In this document: positions 34,340-43,873 of the stretch, piece by piece
Numbering within the stretch: position 1 is the stretch's first letter
How the letters are laid out: each line of letters starts with the position of its first letter
From: Albimonas donghaensis
Lineage (GTDB): Bacteria; Pseudomonadota; Alphaproteobacteria; Rhodobacterales; Rhodobacteraceae
Direction of reading: 5' to 3'
Length of the DNA: 64,000 nt
NCBI RefSeq assembly: GCF_900106695.1
Contig: NZ_FNMZ01000004.1
Span: 1 to 64,000 of the forward strand
Notes under the pieces: model-generated
What the model saw: the letters and a program-made list of their open reading frames with translations, nothing else
Databases searched by the model: none
Told to the model about the DNA's origin: nothing
Position numbers and translations under genes: made by a program

Positions 34340-35773
34340 CTATCCCAGTCGGGCCAGCAGCCGCACCACGCGCCTGACCATCGGGCTCTCGAACAGCCGG
34401 GGTGAGAAATGTTGGCCGGCGGCGCGTTTGGACAGCTCCCCCAGCGTCGGATAGGGCGCGATCATCCCGGCCACGGCGCCCAGCTTCATCTTCGCCCCGA
34501 TGGCGAGCGTCCAAAGCCCGATCAGCTCTCCCGCCTGGGCGCCCACGATGCCCGCCCCGACGGGCCGCCCCTTCACCACCAGCAGCTTCAGAAGCCCCGC
34601 CGTCGCCCCCTCCGCCACCGCCCGGTCGGAGCCGGCGAAGGGCACGCGGATCACTTCCAGCCGGTCGCCATGGGTCGCGCGGGCCTCGGCCTCGGTCGGG
34701 CCGACGCGGGCGAGCTCGGGGTCGGTGTAGACCGCCATCGGCATGGCGCGGGTCTCCGCCGTGACCGGCAGCCGGAACAGGGCCGAGCGGATCACCAGCC
34801 CCGCCTGCCAGCCCGCCGAATGGGTGAAGGCCGGCAGCCCCGCCGCGGCGTCGCCGATGGCGTAGACCCGGCGGTTGGTCGTGCGCAGGCCCGCGTCCAC
34901 CTTCACCCCGGCCCGGTCGGCCGCGATCCCCGCCGCTTCGAGGTTCAGGCCCGAGACATCCGGCGCCCGCCCCGTGGCCACCAGCAGATGCGAGCCGGTC
35001 CAGGACCGCCCGTCCTCCACCGCCAGCCGCACGCCGCCCGAAGGCGCGGGACCGGCGCCGACCGAGGCCGCGCGGGCGCCCTCCACGATCTCGATCCCCT
35101 CGGCGCGCAGCGCGTCCAGCGCGATGGCGGCGAGCTCCGGGTCCTCGCGCCCCAGCGCCCGGTCGGCCTCGATCACCGTCACCTCGCAGCCCAGCCGGCG
35201 ATGCGCCTGCGCCATCTCCAGCCCGATCGCCCCGCCGCCGAGGATCAGAAGCCGGGACGGCGCCTCGCGCAGCCCGAAAATCGTCTCGGAGGTCAGGTGC
35301 GGCGTCTCCGCCAGCCCAGGGATCGGCGGGATCGCGGGCTTGGCCCCGGTGGCGATCACGAAGCGCCGGGCGCGGATGCGGGTTCCGTCGGCGGAAACCT
35401 CGTCGGGCCCCTCGAACCGCGCGAAGGCCTTGAGGACGGTGACGCCGAGCCCCTCGAACCGCTCCACCGAGTCATGCGGCGCGATGGCGGCGATGGCGGC
35501 CGCCACATGGTCCTTGGCCGCGGCGAAGTCGACCGCGACCGGCCCCGCCGTCACCCCGAAGCGCGCGCCCGCGGCGGCGTGATGCGCCGCCTTGCCCGCC
35601 GCCAGCAGCGCCTTGGAGGGCACGCAGCCGGTGTTGAGGCAGTCGCCCCCCATCTCGCCGGCCTCGATCAGCACCACCGACGCGCCCATCTGCACCGCGC
35701 CCGAGGCCACCGACAACCCGCCCGAGCCCGCGCCGATCACGCACAGGTCGGGGGTCAGGATCCGTTCGCTCAT
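34340..35773 (-). CDS. FAD-dependent pyridine nucleotide-disulfide oxidoreductase (mercuric reductase/Lpd-like)
   Basis: Flavoprotein of 477 aa in the class I disulfide reductase family. It has an N-terminal FAD loop [15 protein letters not shown], the redox-active disulfide in [16 protein letters not shown] (about residues 42-57), an NAD(P)-binding [14 protein letters not shown] motif near 180, and the second FAD motif VYAIGDAA near 310. The His-Glu pair normally present in the C-terminal dimerisation domain of Lpd/MerA is not obvious in the [12 protein letters not shown] region, which is typical of the branch that pairs with TVP38 proteins. Its ATG overlaps the stop of the TVP38-family gene (ATGA). 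Confidence 0.9.
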   Translation of the reverse strand: MSERILTPDLCVIGAGSGGLSVASGAVQMGASVVLIEAGEMGGDCLNTGCVPSKALLAAGKAAHHAAAGARFGVTAGPVAVDFAAAKDHVAAAIAAIAPHDSVERFEGLGVTVLKAFARFEGPDEVSADGTRIRARRFVIATGAKPAIPPIPGLAETPHLTSETIFGLREAPSRLLILGGGAIGLEMAQAHRRLGCEVTVIEADRALGREDPELAAIALDALRAEGIEIVEGARAASVGAGPAPSGGVRLAVEDGRSWTGSHLLVATGRAPDVSGLNLEAAGIAADRAGVKVDAGLRTTNRRVYAIGDAAAGLPAFTHSAGWQAGLVIRSALFRLPVTAETRAMPMAVYTDPELARVGPTEAEARATHGDRLEVIRVPFAGSDRAVAEGATAGLLKLLVVKGRPVGAGIVGAQAGELIGLWTLAIGAKMKLGAVAGMIAPYPTLGELSKRAAGQHFSPRLFESPMVRRVVRLLARLG

Positions 35774-36639
35774 GCCTTGGTCTCCGTTTCGGGTTGGGGC
35801 GCGGGTTGGGGCGCGTCTTCCAGCGCCGCGGCGGTCTGCGGGCGCAGGGCGCGCAGGATCATCGGCAGGGCGGCCAGCAGGCTCAGCCCCGCCAGCGGAC
35901 CGAGGATCGGCCAGGTGAAGATGATGCCGAGTTCCGGCGCCTCGCCCCGGTCGAAGACCTCGCCCAGCCCGGCGCCCACCCAGGTGTAGACCGCCGTGCC
36001 CGGCAGAATGCCCACGAAGGTCGTCCACATGTAGGTCCGCAGCCGCACGCCCAGGAAGGCGGGGGCGAGATTGGCGAGGAAGAACGGCACCGCCGGCACC
36101 AGCCGCATGATCAGCAGGACCGAGATCTGGTTGGTCTCCGCCCCCCGCCGCAGGCGCGCCATGAAGCCGCCGCGCCCCTTCAGCTTCGCCTCCAGCCGCG
36201 CCCCGAAAGCGGAGCGGGCGGCGAGGAAGATCGCCGTCGCCCCCAGCGTGGCCGCGACCGCGGTCAGCGCGGCGCCGGTGAAGAGCCCGAACAGGAAGCC
36301 TCCGGTCAGGGTCAGGATCAGGGCGCCGGGCAGCGACACCGCGACGGCGGCGGCGTAGATCGCGATATAGACGAGGCCGGCGCGCAGGGGGGCCGCGTCG
36401 CGCCAGGCGATCAGCGCCTCGCGGTTGTCGGCCAGCGCCTGGAAGGACAGCCGGTCGCCCAGGCCCCACCACGCCGCCACGGCCGCGAGCAGCAGGCCGG
36501 CCGGAGCCGCCCAGCGCCGCCAGGCGGGGGCGGCGCGGGCGGCGGGGGCCGAGGCGGACGGCGGGCTCTCCGGCGCCGGCTCGGGCCGGGGAGCGCCGGG
36601 CGCTTCGGCGAGGGGGGCGCGGGTCGGGGCGCTGGGCAT
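35770..36639 (-). CDS. TVP38/TMEM64 (VTT domain) membrane protein
   Basis: Inner-membrane protein of the DedA-related VTT family, 289 aa. After a Pro/Ala-rich cytoplasmic N-terminus (1-38) come about six hydrophobic segments. The VTT core includes [23 protein letters not shown], the amphipathic linker with [18 protein letters not shown], and [19 protein letters not shown], with Arg and Pro residues typical of the family. Relatives are thought to act as lipid scramblases or in membrane homeostasis. It is coupled to the flavoprotein reductase downstream, a recurrent pairing in proteobacteria whose joint role is not established. Confidence 0.9.
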   Translation of the reverse strand: MPSAPTRAPLAEAPGAPRPEPAPESPPSASAPAARAAPAWRRWAAPAGLLLAAVAAWWGLGDRLSFQALADNREALIAWRDAAPLRAGLVYIAIYAAAVAVSLPGALILTLTGGFLFGLFTGAALTAVAATLGATAIFLAARSAFGARLEAKLKGRGGFMARLRRGAETNQISVLLIMRLVPAVPFFLANLAPAFLGVRLRTYMWTTFVGILPGTAVYTWVGAGLGEVFDRGEAPELGIIFTWPILGPLAGLSLLAALPMILRALRPQTAAALEDAPQPAPQPETETKA

Positions 36640-36912
36640 TTGGGGCTCCTCGGGCTTACGGAACGGGGCGCGGGGGGGCGGGACGTGCGGGCAGGACGGT
36701 GGGGCGGGCCGGGAATCGGCCCGGAATCGGTCTCGGTCAGGACCGCGCGCTGCGGCTCTGGGGTGGATATGCCGCCTCGCTCCGCGGCGCGGATAGGGGT
36801 CTCACGGCGCGTTGATGGGCTGCGACGGGAATGTTTCAGCCCGCAGAGCCCGCCGGAAGCGCCCATCGGCCGGGTTCCGCCCTCCGCGAGCCCCGGTTCC
36901 GGCCCCCGGGCA
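36640..36912. other. Intergenic region between the TVP38 gene and the rpmH promoter
   Basis: Divergent promoter region with no gene recognised. The rpmH promoter begins at 36913, and the remaining 5' leader runs to 37065. Confidence 0.5.
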
Positions 36913-36941
36913 TTGACAGCCGGCGGGGCGGGCTTTATCCG
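36913..36941 (+). promoter_or_regulatory. Likely rpmH promoter
   Basis: Consensus TTGACA (36913-36918) followed after 15-17 bases by a TTTATCCG segment, upstream of rpmH on the same strand. It is the best sigma-70 -35 box in the region and leaves a leader of roughly 115 bases. Confidence 0.55.
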
Positions 36942-37065
36942 ACGCGCTCCGGTTTACAGACGCCGTGCGCGCGGTCTGGGAGACGGGCGGCATTCGGGCC
37001 GCCGCTCCGGATCGATATCGCAGCGGCTGGGGTCGTCCAGAGGCCCCGCAAAAGGAGAAAGAGCG

Positions 37066-37200
37066 ATGAAGCGCACGTACCAGCCGAGCCGGCTCGTCCG
37101 CAAGCGCCGCCACGGCTTCCGCGCCCGCATGGCGACGAAGAACGGCGCCAAGATCATTGCGCGTCGTCGCGCCAAGGGCCGCCACAAGCTGAGCGCCTGA
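37066..37200 (+). CDS. rpmH: 50S ribosomal protein L34
   Basis: A 44-aa, very basic ribosomal protein with the invariant family sequence [18 protein letters not shown] at its start and the RMATKNG segment followed by [20 protein letters not shown] precedes the ATG. It is the first gene of the conserved rpmH-rnpA-yidD order. The 390 bases before rnpA are unusually long for this pair. Confidence 0.99.
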   Translation: MKRTYQPSRLVRKRRHGFRARMATKNGAKIIARRRAKGRHKLSA

Positions 37201-37590
37201 TTCCGCGCCGCGCCGCGCGCCTGCCAGAGGCGGGCGCCGGCGCGCGTGCGAATGCGGCCGGGACGGCGCCTGCGGGCGTCGGGGCCGATGGCGACGATGC
37301 GGCGAGACATGTGGACAGGCCCGGCCTTGCGCCGGGCCTGCCGCGATTCCGGCGTCGCGTCCGCGCGATGTTCGCGCGCCTCGCCCCCGCCTGACAGGGG
37401 CGGCGACGCGCGGCGCCCCGCGAGCGTTCAGGCCCGTGTGAACGTCCAGGCCCGGGCGAGCGTTCAGGCCCGGCGCCGCCAGGCCTGACGCCCCGCGTGG
37501 CATGACGTCCACGGCCATGCCAGCCCTCCGCCCGCCCCTCCGCCGGAGGCTTGGGCGGACCGTTCCGACCGGCCCCGGAGGCCCGCGCCG
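37201..37590. other. Long rpmH-rnpA spacer with short tandem repeats
   Basis: There is no gene. It contains three 18-bp tandem units (pattern GCGAGCGTTCAGGCCCG plus one base) at 37420, 37438 and 37456. The spacer is extremely GC-rich and may form stable mRNA structure between the two genes. Confidence 0.6.
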
Positions 37591-38268
37591 ATGACCGCGC
37601 TCCCCCCGTCCGATCCCTCCGCCCCCGCGCCCCCGGCGCAGGCGGCTCAGGACGTCGCCCCGGACAAGGCGGCGGGCGGGGCGGCGGGCGGGGCGGCGGG
37701 CGGGGCGAATGGCGGGGCGACGGGCGCGGAGCCCTCGGTGGCCCCCTCGGTCGCTCCCCTGCCCCGCGCCGCCTTCTCCACCCTGCGCCGGCGCAAGGAA
37801 TTCCTCGCCGCCGCCAACCGCGGGCGCAACTGCGCGACGCCGGGCCTGATGCTCCAGGCCCGCCTCCGCCCCGGCGACGAGCCGGCCGAGACCCCGGTCC
37901 GCATCGGCTACACCTGCTCCAAGAAAGTCGGCAACGCCGTCGCCCGCAACCGCGCCAAGCGCCGGCTGCGCGCCGCCGCGGCGGCGGCCATGCCCGCCGC
38001 CGCCCGCGCCGGATGGGACTATGTGCTGGTCGGCCGCGCCGCCGTGACCGCCGCGCGTCCCTTCGCCGAGCTGGTCGAGGATCTGGCCGGCGGCATCGCC
38101 CGCCTCCACGCCCGCGAGGACGAGGGCCGGCCCGAACGTCCCCGCCCCCCCTCCGGCCGACGTGGAAAGGGTGGGGGCAAGGGCGGCAAAGGCGGGAAAG
38201 ACGGAAAAGGCGGGGCGAAGCCGGCCGGACATCCCGCAGGCAAGCCCGCGGGCCGAGGCGGCGCATGA
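37591..38268 (+). CDS. rnpA: Ribonuclease P protein component
   Basis: Protein subunit of RNase P, which matures tRNA 5' ends. The core (about residues 60-175) has [16 protein letters not shown], the [20 protein letters not shown] block with the RNR motif, and the [10 protein letters not shown] strand. At 225 aa it is much longer than the usual 110-130 aa. The first 55 residues are Ala/Gly/Pro-rich, encoded partly by GCGGGCGGGGCG repeats at about 37670-37720. The last 45 residues are a Lys/Gly-rich tail. A shorter start inside the N-terminal repeat is possible. The stop overlaps the yidD start (ATGA). Confidence 0.95.
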   Translation: MTALPPSDPSAPAPPAQAAQDVAPDKAAGGAAGGAAGGANGGATGAEPSVAPSVAPLPRAAFSTLRRRKEFLAAANRGRNCATPGLMLQARLRPGDEPAETPVRIGYTCSKKVGNAVARNRAKRRLRAAAAAAMPAAARAGWDYVLVGRAAVTAARPFAELVEDLAGGIARLHAREDEGRPERPRPPSGRRGKGGGKGGKGGKDGKGGAKPAGHPAGKPAGRGGA

Positions 38269-38492
38269 GCCCGCTGGCCCGGGTCTTCGCGCTGCCGGTC
38301 CATGCCTATCGGCTGCTGGTCTCGCCCTGGCTCGGCCGCAACTGCCGGTTCGCGCCGACCTGCTCCGCCTATGCGCTGGAGGCGCTGGAAACCCACGGCG
38401 CCCTGCGCGGCGGCGCGCTGGCGCTGCGCCGGGTGCTGCGCTGCCATCCCTGGGGCGGCGAGGGTCACGACCCGGTGCCGCCGAAGCGCTGA
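38265..38492 (+). CDS. yidD: Membrane protein insertion efficiency factor YidD
   Basis: Small 75-aa protein assisting YidC-dependent membrane insertion. The family signature [20 protein letters not shown] with two conserved cysteines is at residues 26-45, followed by a second Cys in [18 protein letters not shown]. An N-terminal amphipathic helix (about residues 4-20) is expected to lie on the inner membrane. It is coupled to rnpA by an ATGA overlap. The usual next gene, yidC, is not present downstream in this window. Confidence 0.97.
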   Translation: MSPLARVFALPVHAYRLLVSPWLGRNCRFAPTCSAYALEALETHGALRGGALALRRVLRCHPWGGEGHDPVPPKR

Positions 38493-38566
38493 GGCCCGGC
38501 GCCCCCGCGCCATGGTCGCGGCGCATGGGCCGGGCGCGCCGGGCGCCGCGCGGCCCGGCTTTCCGG

Positions 38567-39262
38567 TCAGCCGCTGCTCAGCAGTTCCCGCAGCAACAGC
38601 GCCGGCGCCATGCCTGGCGCGATGCGCTGCGCGTCTCCGCGCGCCGCGCGATCGGGCATGTCCGCCCTCAGCATCGCCGGGCCCGAGCCCGCCGGGAATG
38701 TCCAGGCCGCGCGCCCCAGATGCATCGCCTCGCCGGCGCCGAGCCGCAGCTCGTCCTCCGCCCCCGCCTCGGCCGTCCGCAGCGAGACCGCGACGCCCGG
38801 CTCGCCCGCCAGCGGCGCCACCGCCGACAGCCGCCAGCGCCCGCTCGGGGCCAGCCCGTAGGCCACCGTGCGCCCCGCGCCGGTCCGGGAACAGCCCAGC
38901 CGCACGCGCTCGCCGGTGTCGATCTCTTCAAGCTCCAGCGTGACCGGGCGGGGCGAGGCCTCGGCCCCGCGCCCGGCCGTCGCCTCGACGAAGACCAGCG
39001 CGACGCCCCGGTCGGCGAGGCTGCGCGGGGTCGCGCCGGCGATCTCCTGACCGCAGCCCAGCACGGTCTCGGGGCGCAGCGGCGGCGGGCCTCCGTCCTG
39101 CCCCTCGGCCCCGCAGGCCCCGAGCAGGGCCAGGGCGCCCGCGACGAAGACCCCGCCGCGAAAGCGCGGACCAACGGCCGGACGGGCGCCGGAAGGGGCG
39201 AGGGCGCGGCGATGCCCGGGACGGGCCGGACGGGAGGAGGGGAGGGGGGAGGCGTGCGGCAT
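38567..39262 (-). CDS. Putative lipoprotein of unknown function
   Basis: A 231-aa protein of no family that I recognise. After a basic N-terminus, a hydrophobic stretch ends in a lipobox-like LALLGAC (Cys near residue 50), suggesting lipoprotein processing. The mature part has regular beta-like segments ([24 protein letters not shown]) and two further cysteines. A shorter start nearer the signal segment is likely, because the first 30 residues are unusual for a signal peptide. It is convergent with yidD and divergent from ttcA. Coding support comes from the lipobox and balanced composition rather than from similarity. Confidence 0.6.
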   Translation of the reverse strand: MPHASPLPSSRPARPGHRRALAPSGARPAVGPRFRGGVFVAGALALLGACGAEGQDGGPPPLRPETVLGCGQEIAGATPRSLADRGVALVFVEATAGRGAEASPRPVTLELEEIDTGERVRLGCSRTGAGRTVAYGLAPSGRWRLSAVAPLAGEPGVAVSLRTAEAGAEDELRLGAGEAMHLGRAAWTFPAGSGPAMLRADMPDRAARGDAQRIAPGMAPALLLRELLSSG

Positions 39263-39829
39263 GGCTCCGGCCTTTGCGAACGGGACGAGCGGATCGGCTG
39301 GGGCCGAAACCCTAGTCTCCTTGCGGAAACCTCCGCAACCGGGCCCGCCGCGTCAAGCCGCAAGGGCGAGGGGTGTAGGGCGAGGGGCGAGGGGCGAGGG
39401 GCGAGAACCGCCGCAACCGCCATCCCGTCGCGCGGCGCCAAAATATTCCGAGTCCCGCGCGCCCTGCCCCACCCCCGGAAGGGCGCCGCGCCGGCCGGGC
39501 CCCCTGCCGCCATGGGCGCCCGCCGCGCGAAAGGGCCTGCGAAGACGGCAGGCGCGACGCCAGGAGATGCGCCGCGCCTCTCCGCCCTGGGCCTTGCCAG
39601 CGCCCCGCCTGCGCGACGGACGCGCCGGCAGCGCCGTTCGACAAACGCGCCCGCGCCCGGCCCCCCCGGCCGGAGCCCTGCAACCGCGCCCCGGCGCCGC
39701 CCGCCCGCCGTCTCGGCGCGGCGCGGGCGCCCCGGCGCCGCCTACGGGCCGGCCGACGCGCCGCTCCCTCCCCCCGGGCCCCATCGATTCCGGTTGCGCG
39801 CGCCCCGCCGCTGGCCTAGCTCTGCCCCC
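39263..39829. other. Divergent region upstream of ttcA, no recognised gene
   Basis: About 570 bases between the lipoprotein and ttcA starts. It contains a G-rich direct repeat of about 8 bp (GAGGGGCG units around 39380-39403). Overlapping open frames are low-complexity and not supported. Confidence 0.5.
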
Positions 39830-40843
39830 ATGCTCGACGCCGAAGACGACCTGCCGCGCCTGCTCGCCGGCGCCCCGAACTCCACCGAGTTCCGCAAGCT
39901 GCGCAAGCGCCTGGTGCGCGAGACCCGCGCCGCGATCGAGGCCTATGGCATGGCCCGCCCCGGCGAGCGCTGGCTGGTCTGCCTCTCGGGCGGCAAGGAC
40001 AGCTACGCGCTGCTCGCCGCCCTGGTGGAGCTGCGCTGGCGCGGCCTCCTGCCCGTCGACCTGCTGGCCTGCAATCTCGACCAGGGCCAGCCGGGCTTTC
40101 CCTCCACCGTGCTGCCCGAATTCCTCGAGCGCATGCAGGTGCCCCACCGGATCGAGTATCGCGACACCTATTCCATCGTCACCTCCAAGGTGCCGGAGGG
40201 GCGGACCTATTGCGCGCTCTGCTCGCGGCTGCGGCGGGGCAACCTCTACCGCATCGCGCGTGAGGAGGGCTGCCAGGCGGTGGTGCTGGGCCATCACCGG
40301 GACGACATCCTGGAGACGTTCTTCATGAACCTCTTCCACGGCGGGCGGCTGGCGACGATGCCGCCCAAGCTGGTGAACGAGGACGGAGACCTGACCCTGC
40401 TGCGCCCGCTGGCCTATGTGTCGGAGGCCGATTGCGCGAAATACTCGCGGCTGATGGGCTATCCGATCATCCCCTGCGACCTCTGCGGCAGCCAGGAAGG
40501 GCTGCAGCGCATGCAGGTCAAGGCGATGCTGGACGGGTGGGAGAAGAACAGCCCCGGCCGCCGCCAGGTGATGTTCAAGGCGCTGACCAATGTGCGCCCG
40601 TCGCATCTGGCCGACCCGAACCTCTTCGATTTCGCCGGCCTGATGGCGGGCGGCCCGCCTCCCCACGGCGCCAATGCCGAAGCCGCATCGGGGGCGGGAA
40701 CGGGGGCGGGGACGGGGGACGTGCCGGACCTGATGGGCTCGGGCGGGTTGCGGGCCATGGCCGCGCTCGCCGCCCCCCGCGAAAACCTCCGCGAAAACCC
40801 CGCCGAAGACGATCACGACGAGGACCGCCACGCGAACCACTGA
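39830..40843 (+). CDS. ttcA: tRNA 2-thiocytidine(32) synthetase TtcA
   Basis: ATP-dependent thiolase that converts cytidine 32 of certain tRNAs to 2-thiocytidine. It has the PP-loop motif CLSGGKDSY (residues about 51-59) and a CALC pair near residue 127. A second cysteine pair, CDLC, near residue 218 binds an iron-sulfur cluster in the family. The conserved [19 protein letters not shown] segment is near 150. The enzyme core ends near residue 270; the remaining Gly/Ala-rich and acidic tail (ending [12 protein letters not shown]) is a lineage-specific extension. At 337 aa it is longer than the E. coli enzyme. It is followed by a VOC gene after 40 bases. Confidence 0.96.
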   Translation: MLDAEDDLPRLLAGAPNSTEFRKLRKRLVRETRAAIEAYGMARPGERWLVCLSGGKDSYALLAALVELRWRGLLPVDLLACNLDQGQPGFPSTVLPEFLERMQVPHRIEYRDTYSIVTSKVPEGRTYCALCSRLRRGNLYRIAREEGCQAVVLGHHRDDILETFFMNLFHGGRLATMPPKLVNEDGDLTLLRPLAYVSEADCAKYSRLMGYPIIPCDLCGSQEGLQRMQVKAMLDGWEKNSPGRRQVMFKALTNVRPSHLADPNLFDFAGLMAGGPPPHGANAEAASGAGTGAGTGDVPDLMGSGGLRAMAALAAPRENLRENPAEDDHDEDRHANH

Positions 40844-40883
40844 GCCGGCGCCCCGCGCAGCCGGACCGAGAAGGGAGCCGCCC

Positions 40884-41288
40884 ATGCCGCCGAGCGTGCT
40901 GGAAACCTGCCTCTACGCCGAGGATCTCGACGCCGCCGAGGCCTTCTATCGCGATGTGGTGGGGCTGGAGCTGATCCTCTCCGAACCCGGGCGCCACCGC
41001 TTTTTCCGCGCCTCGGGCGGCATGGTGTTCCTGTTCGACCCCCGCGCCACCCCGATCCCGCCGCCCGAAGGCGCCCTGCCCGTCCCGCCCCATGGCGCGC
41101 ATGGGCACGGGCATGTGTGCTTCTCCGCCGAAGGTCCGGGCGTCGAAGGCTGGGCCGCGCGGCTCGAGCAATGCGGGGTGGAGATCGAATCCCGCGTCGC
41201 CTGGCCCAACGGCGCCCTGTCGATCTACTGCCGGGACCCGGCCGGAAACTCGGTGGAATTCGCCGAACCGCGGCTCTGGGGGCTCTGA
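40884..41288 (+). CDS. VOC (glyoxalase/bleomycin resistance-like) family protein
   Basis: Single-domain metalloprotein-fold enzyme of 134 aa with two beta-alpha-beta-beta-beta modules. The first module carries ETCLYAEDLDAAEAFYRDVV and GLELILSE; the second begins near HGHGHVCFSAEG and ends with the metal-site region DPAGNSVEFAEP. His and Glu residues at the positions usual for a metal site are present (HxHV and the C-terminal NSVEF Glu). Substrate unknown. A GAAGGGAG site precedes the ATG. It is probably co-transcribed with ttcA. Confidence 0.9.
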   Translation: MPPSVLETCLYAEDLDAAEAFYRDVVGLELILSEPGRHRFFRASGGMVFLFDPRATPIPPPEGALPVPPHGAHGHGHVCFSAEGPGVEGWAARLEQCGVEIESRVAWPNGALSIYCRDPAGNSVEFAEPRLWGL

Positions 41289-41310
41289 GCCGGCCGGAAG
41301 GGCGTCGACG

Positions 41311-41338
41311 CCCCCCCCCCCCCCCCCCCCCCCCCCCC
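41311..41338. repeat. Homopolymer of 28 C residues
   Basis: An uninterrupted run of 28 C directly after a GGGCGTCGACGCCC palindrome, followed by further short C runs to about 41357. It lies between the VOC gene and tesB. It could be a length-variable contingency tract or an assembly/sequencing artefact. Confidence 0.9.
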
Positions 41339-41382
41339 GGCCCCGCCGCCCCCCCCCGCGGCAGTGAAAACTTGCCCCGGGT

Positions 41383-41398
41383 CATACGCGCGCGTATG
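41383..41398. promoter_or_regulatory. Perfect 16-bp palindrome upstream of tesB
   Basis: CATACGCGCGCGTATG reads identically on both strands and lies 60-75 bases before the preferred tesB start. It is a candidate operator of unknown regulator. Confidence 0.5.
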
Positions 41399-41457
41399 GC
41401 TTGCTGCGGCGCCGCGCCATGATGACGCCGCGCCGCAGCAAGAGAAGGACCTGCCCC

Positions 41458-42381
41458 TTGAGCGATCCCGCCTCCAGCCCCGAGACCGCCCCCGGCTCCG
41501 CCTCCCGTCCTGTCGAAGAGCCGGTGACCAAGCTCTTGCGCCTGCTCGATATCGAGCAGCTTGAGCTGAACCTGTTCCGGGGCGACGGCGGCGGCGGCGA
41601 CACGGTGATCCGCATCTTCGGCGGCCAGGTGATCGCCCAGGCGCTGGCCGCGGCCTGCCGCACGGTGGAGGGGCGGACCTGCCATTCGCTGCACGCCTAT
41701 TTCATCCGCCCCGGCGACCCGTCGATCCCGGTGATCTACGAAGTCGACCGCGCCCGCGACGGCGGCAGCTTCACCACGCGGCGGGTGATCGCGGTGCAGC
41801 ACGGCAAGCAGATCCTGAACCTCGCCGCCTCCTTCCAGGTGGAGGAGGAGGGCTATCATCACCAGCACGACATCCCCGACGTGCCCGGTCCCGAGGGCCT
41901 GCCCAGCCGGTCCGAGTTCCGCGGCGCGCTGGCCGAGGCCTCGGGCAACGCGCGGCTGGCGGAGATGGTCAAGAATTTCCCCATCGAGATCCGCGAGGTC
42001 GACCCGGTCAACCCGCTGGCGCCGGTGGCCTCGGGCGACGTCAACCACGCCTGGATCCGGGTGTCGCGCCCGATCGAGGCGGAGCCCTGGATGCAGCAAT
42101 GCATCATGGCCTACGCGTCGGACATGAACCTGCTGAGCTCGGGCAGCCGGCCCCATGCGGTGAGCTGGCTGTCGGGGGACATCATGTCCGCGAGCCTCGA
42201 CCACGCCATGTGGTTCCACGGGCCGGTCAAGGCCGACGAGTGGCATCTCTACACCATGGACAGCCCCTTCGCGGGCGGGGCGCGCAGCTTCAACCGCGGC
42301 CGCATCTACGACCGGCAGGGGCGCCTGGTGGCCAGCGTCGCCCAGGAAGGCCTGATGCGGCCGATCAAGAAGAAAGGCTGA
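41458..42381 (+). CDS. tesB: Acyl-CoA thioesterase II
   Basis: Double-hotdog thioesterase hydrolysing acyl-CoA to free acid and CoA, 307 aa. Landmarks: FGGQVIAQALAAACRTV near residue 45, HSLHAYFIRPGDPSIPV near 68, and the second hotdog with ASDMNLLSSG (catalytic Asp) and SLDHAMWFHGPVKADEW near 245. The start is not certain. TTG 41458 has AGAAGGAC upstream and gives an N-terminus (SDPASSPE) close to the family length; ATG 41419 in the same frame would add 13 basic residues. Confidence 0.93.
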   Translation: MSDPASSPETAPGSASRPVEEPVTKLLRLLDIEQLELNLFRGDGGGGDTVIRIFGGQVIAQALAAACRTVEGRTCHSLHAYFIRPGDPSIPVIYEVDRARDGGSFTTRRVIAVQHGKQILNLAASFQVEEEGYHHQHDIPDVPGPEGLPSRSEFRGALAEASGNARLAEMVKNFPIEIREVDPVNPLAPVASGDVNHAWIRVSRPIEAEPWMQQCIMAYASDMNLLSSGSRPHAVSWLSGDIMSASLDHAMWFHGPVKADEWHLYTMDSPFAGGARSFNRGRIYDRQGRLVASVAQEGLMRPIKKKG

Positions 42382-42717
42382 GCGCGGGCGGGCGCGAAGG
42401 CGCCGCGCAAAGCGGGCGCCAGGCCGCCCCGTTCCGTCCGCGGCGCGCGGAGCCGGGGGCACGGGCGGCGCCGGGGGCGGGGCGCAGGCGGCTGACGCCG
42501 AACGGGCCGCCGAACGGGACGCGGGACGACCCCAGGGCGCGGAACGGACGCAAGACGCGGAACGGACGCAAGACGGGGCGCCGCGCGGCGTGGCAGCCTT
42601 CGCGCCTGCGCGGCGGCGGACCACGGCTCCGCCGCAAGGCCGATCCAAGAGCCAGTCCCGGAGGACCCCCATGCCCCATGCCACCGCCCGCCGCCCCCGC
42701 GCCGAGAGCCCCCGCGC
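42382..42717. other. Intergenic stretch with an 18-bp tandem duplication
   Basis: There is no gene. Two adjacent copies of GCGGAACGGACGCAAGAC lie at 42539-42556 and 42557-42574. Open frames are low-complexity. Confidence 0.5.
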
Positions 42718-43722
42718 ATGAGCGGCGGAACCCTCAGCCTGCGCGCCATGCAGTGCATGACCCTCGACGGCCCCGACGCGCTGGCGCTCAACACATTGCA
42801 GAGCCCGCCCCCGGGGCCGGGCGAGGTGCGGCTTCGCCTCGGCGCCTCGGGCGTCAATTTCCCCGACCTGCTGATGACCCGCGGCCTCTACCAGCACAAG
42901 GCCGAGCCGCCCTTCATCCCCGGCCTGGAGGCCGCCGGCACGGTGGTCGACATGGGCGAGGGCGTGACCGGCTGGGCGCCCGGCGACCGCGCCGTGGCGA
43001 TGACCGGCGCCGCCGGCGCGGGCTTCGCCGAGCTCACCACCGTCGCCGCCGACCTGCTGCTGCCGGTGCCCGAGGGCATGTCGGACGTGGACGCCGCCTG
43101 CCTCTATGTCGGCCATTCCACCGCCTGGAACGGGGTCGTGGACCGCGGCCGCCTGCAACCGGGCGAGACGCTGGTGGTGACCGGCGCCGCGGGGGGCGTG
43201 GGCCTGGCCGCCGTGCAGCTGGGCCGGGCCATGGGCGCGCAGGTGATCGCCATCGCCTCCTCCGAGACCAAGCGCGCCGTGACGCTGGAGGAGGGCGCGC
43301 ATCACGCGCTCGACCCCGCCGACCCGGACCTGCGCGACAAGGTGAAGGCGCTGACCGGGGGCGTGGGCGCGGACGTGGTCTACGATCCCGTGGGCGGGCG
43401 CATGTTCACCGAGGGCGTGCGGATGCTGCGCCCCGAGGGCCGGCTCGCCATCATCGGCTTCGCGGGCGGGGAGATCGCGCAGTTCGGCTCCAACATCGTG
43501 CTGATCAAGGAGATCGAGCTGATCGGCGTGCGCGCCGGGCAGTATGGGCGCCGGCATCCGGACCGGAGGCTGGCGGCGTGGAAGCGCATGTCCGCCTGGG
43601 TGGCGGACGGGACCTTCCGCCCGCGGGTCTCGCGCACCTTCCCGCTGGCCGAGGGGGCGGCGGCGCTGAAGGCGCTGGAGGACCGCTCGGTCATCGGCAA
43701 GGTCGCGGTGACGATGGACTGA
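42718..43722 (+). CDS. NADPH:quinone oxidoreductase-like (zinc-free MDR)
   Basis: Medium-chain reductase of 334 aa reducing a quinone or enone with NADPH. The N-terminal GroES-like domain has GASGVNFPDLLMTRG and FIPGLEAAGTV. The Rossmann domain opens with TLVVTGAAGGVGLAAVQLGRAMG near residue 143, then ADVVYDPVGG near 220. The zinc-ligand cysteines of alcohol dehydrogenases are absent, which fits the quinone oxidoreductase class. ATG 42718 gives a slightly long N-terminus; ATG 42748 (MQCMTLDG) is closer to family length. It lies upstream of ribE on the same strand. Confidence 0.92.
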   Translation: MSGGTLSLRAMQCMTLDGPDALALNTLQSPPPGPGEVRLRLGASGVNFPDLLMTRGLYQHKAEPPFIPGLEAAGTVVDMGEGVTGWAPGDRAVAMTGAAGAGFAELTTVAADLLLPVPEGMSDVDAACLYVGHSTAWNGVVDRGRLQPGETLVVTGAAGGVGLAAVQLGRAMGAQVIAIASSETKRAVTLEEGAHHALDPADPDLRDKVKALTGGVGADVVYDPVGGRMFTEGVRMLRPEGRLAIIGFAGGEIAQFGSNIVLIKEIELIGVRAGQYGRRHPDRRLAAWKRMSAWVADGTFRPRVSRTFPLAEGAAALKALEDRSVIGKVAVTMD

Positions 43723-43873
43723 CGCGGGGGACGGGACTTCGGGGGCGAGCGTGGCACGGACCCGCCCCGCCTCCCGCTCTCCCCCCCCGCTCGCCCGCCG
43801 CACTTGCCGATGCCCGCCGGCTTCAATAAGTCCGAAGCGCGGCGGCCGCGCCGCAAGCTCGAAGGAGACGCGC

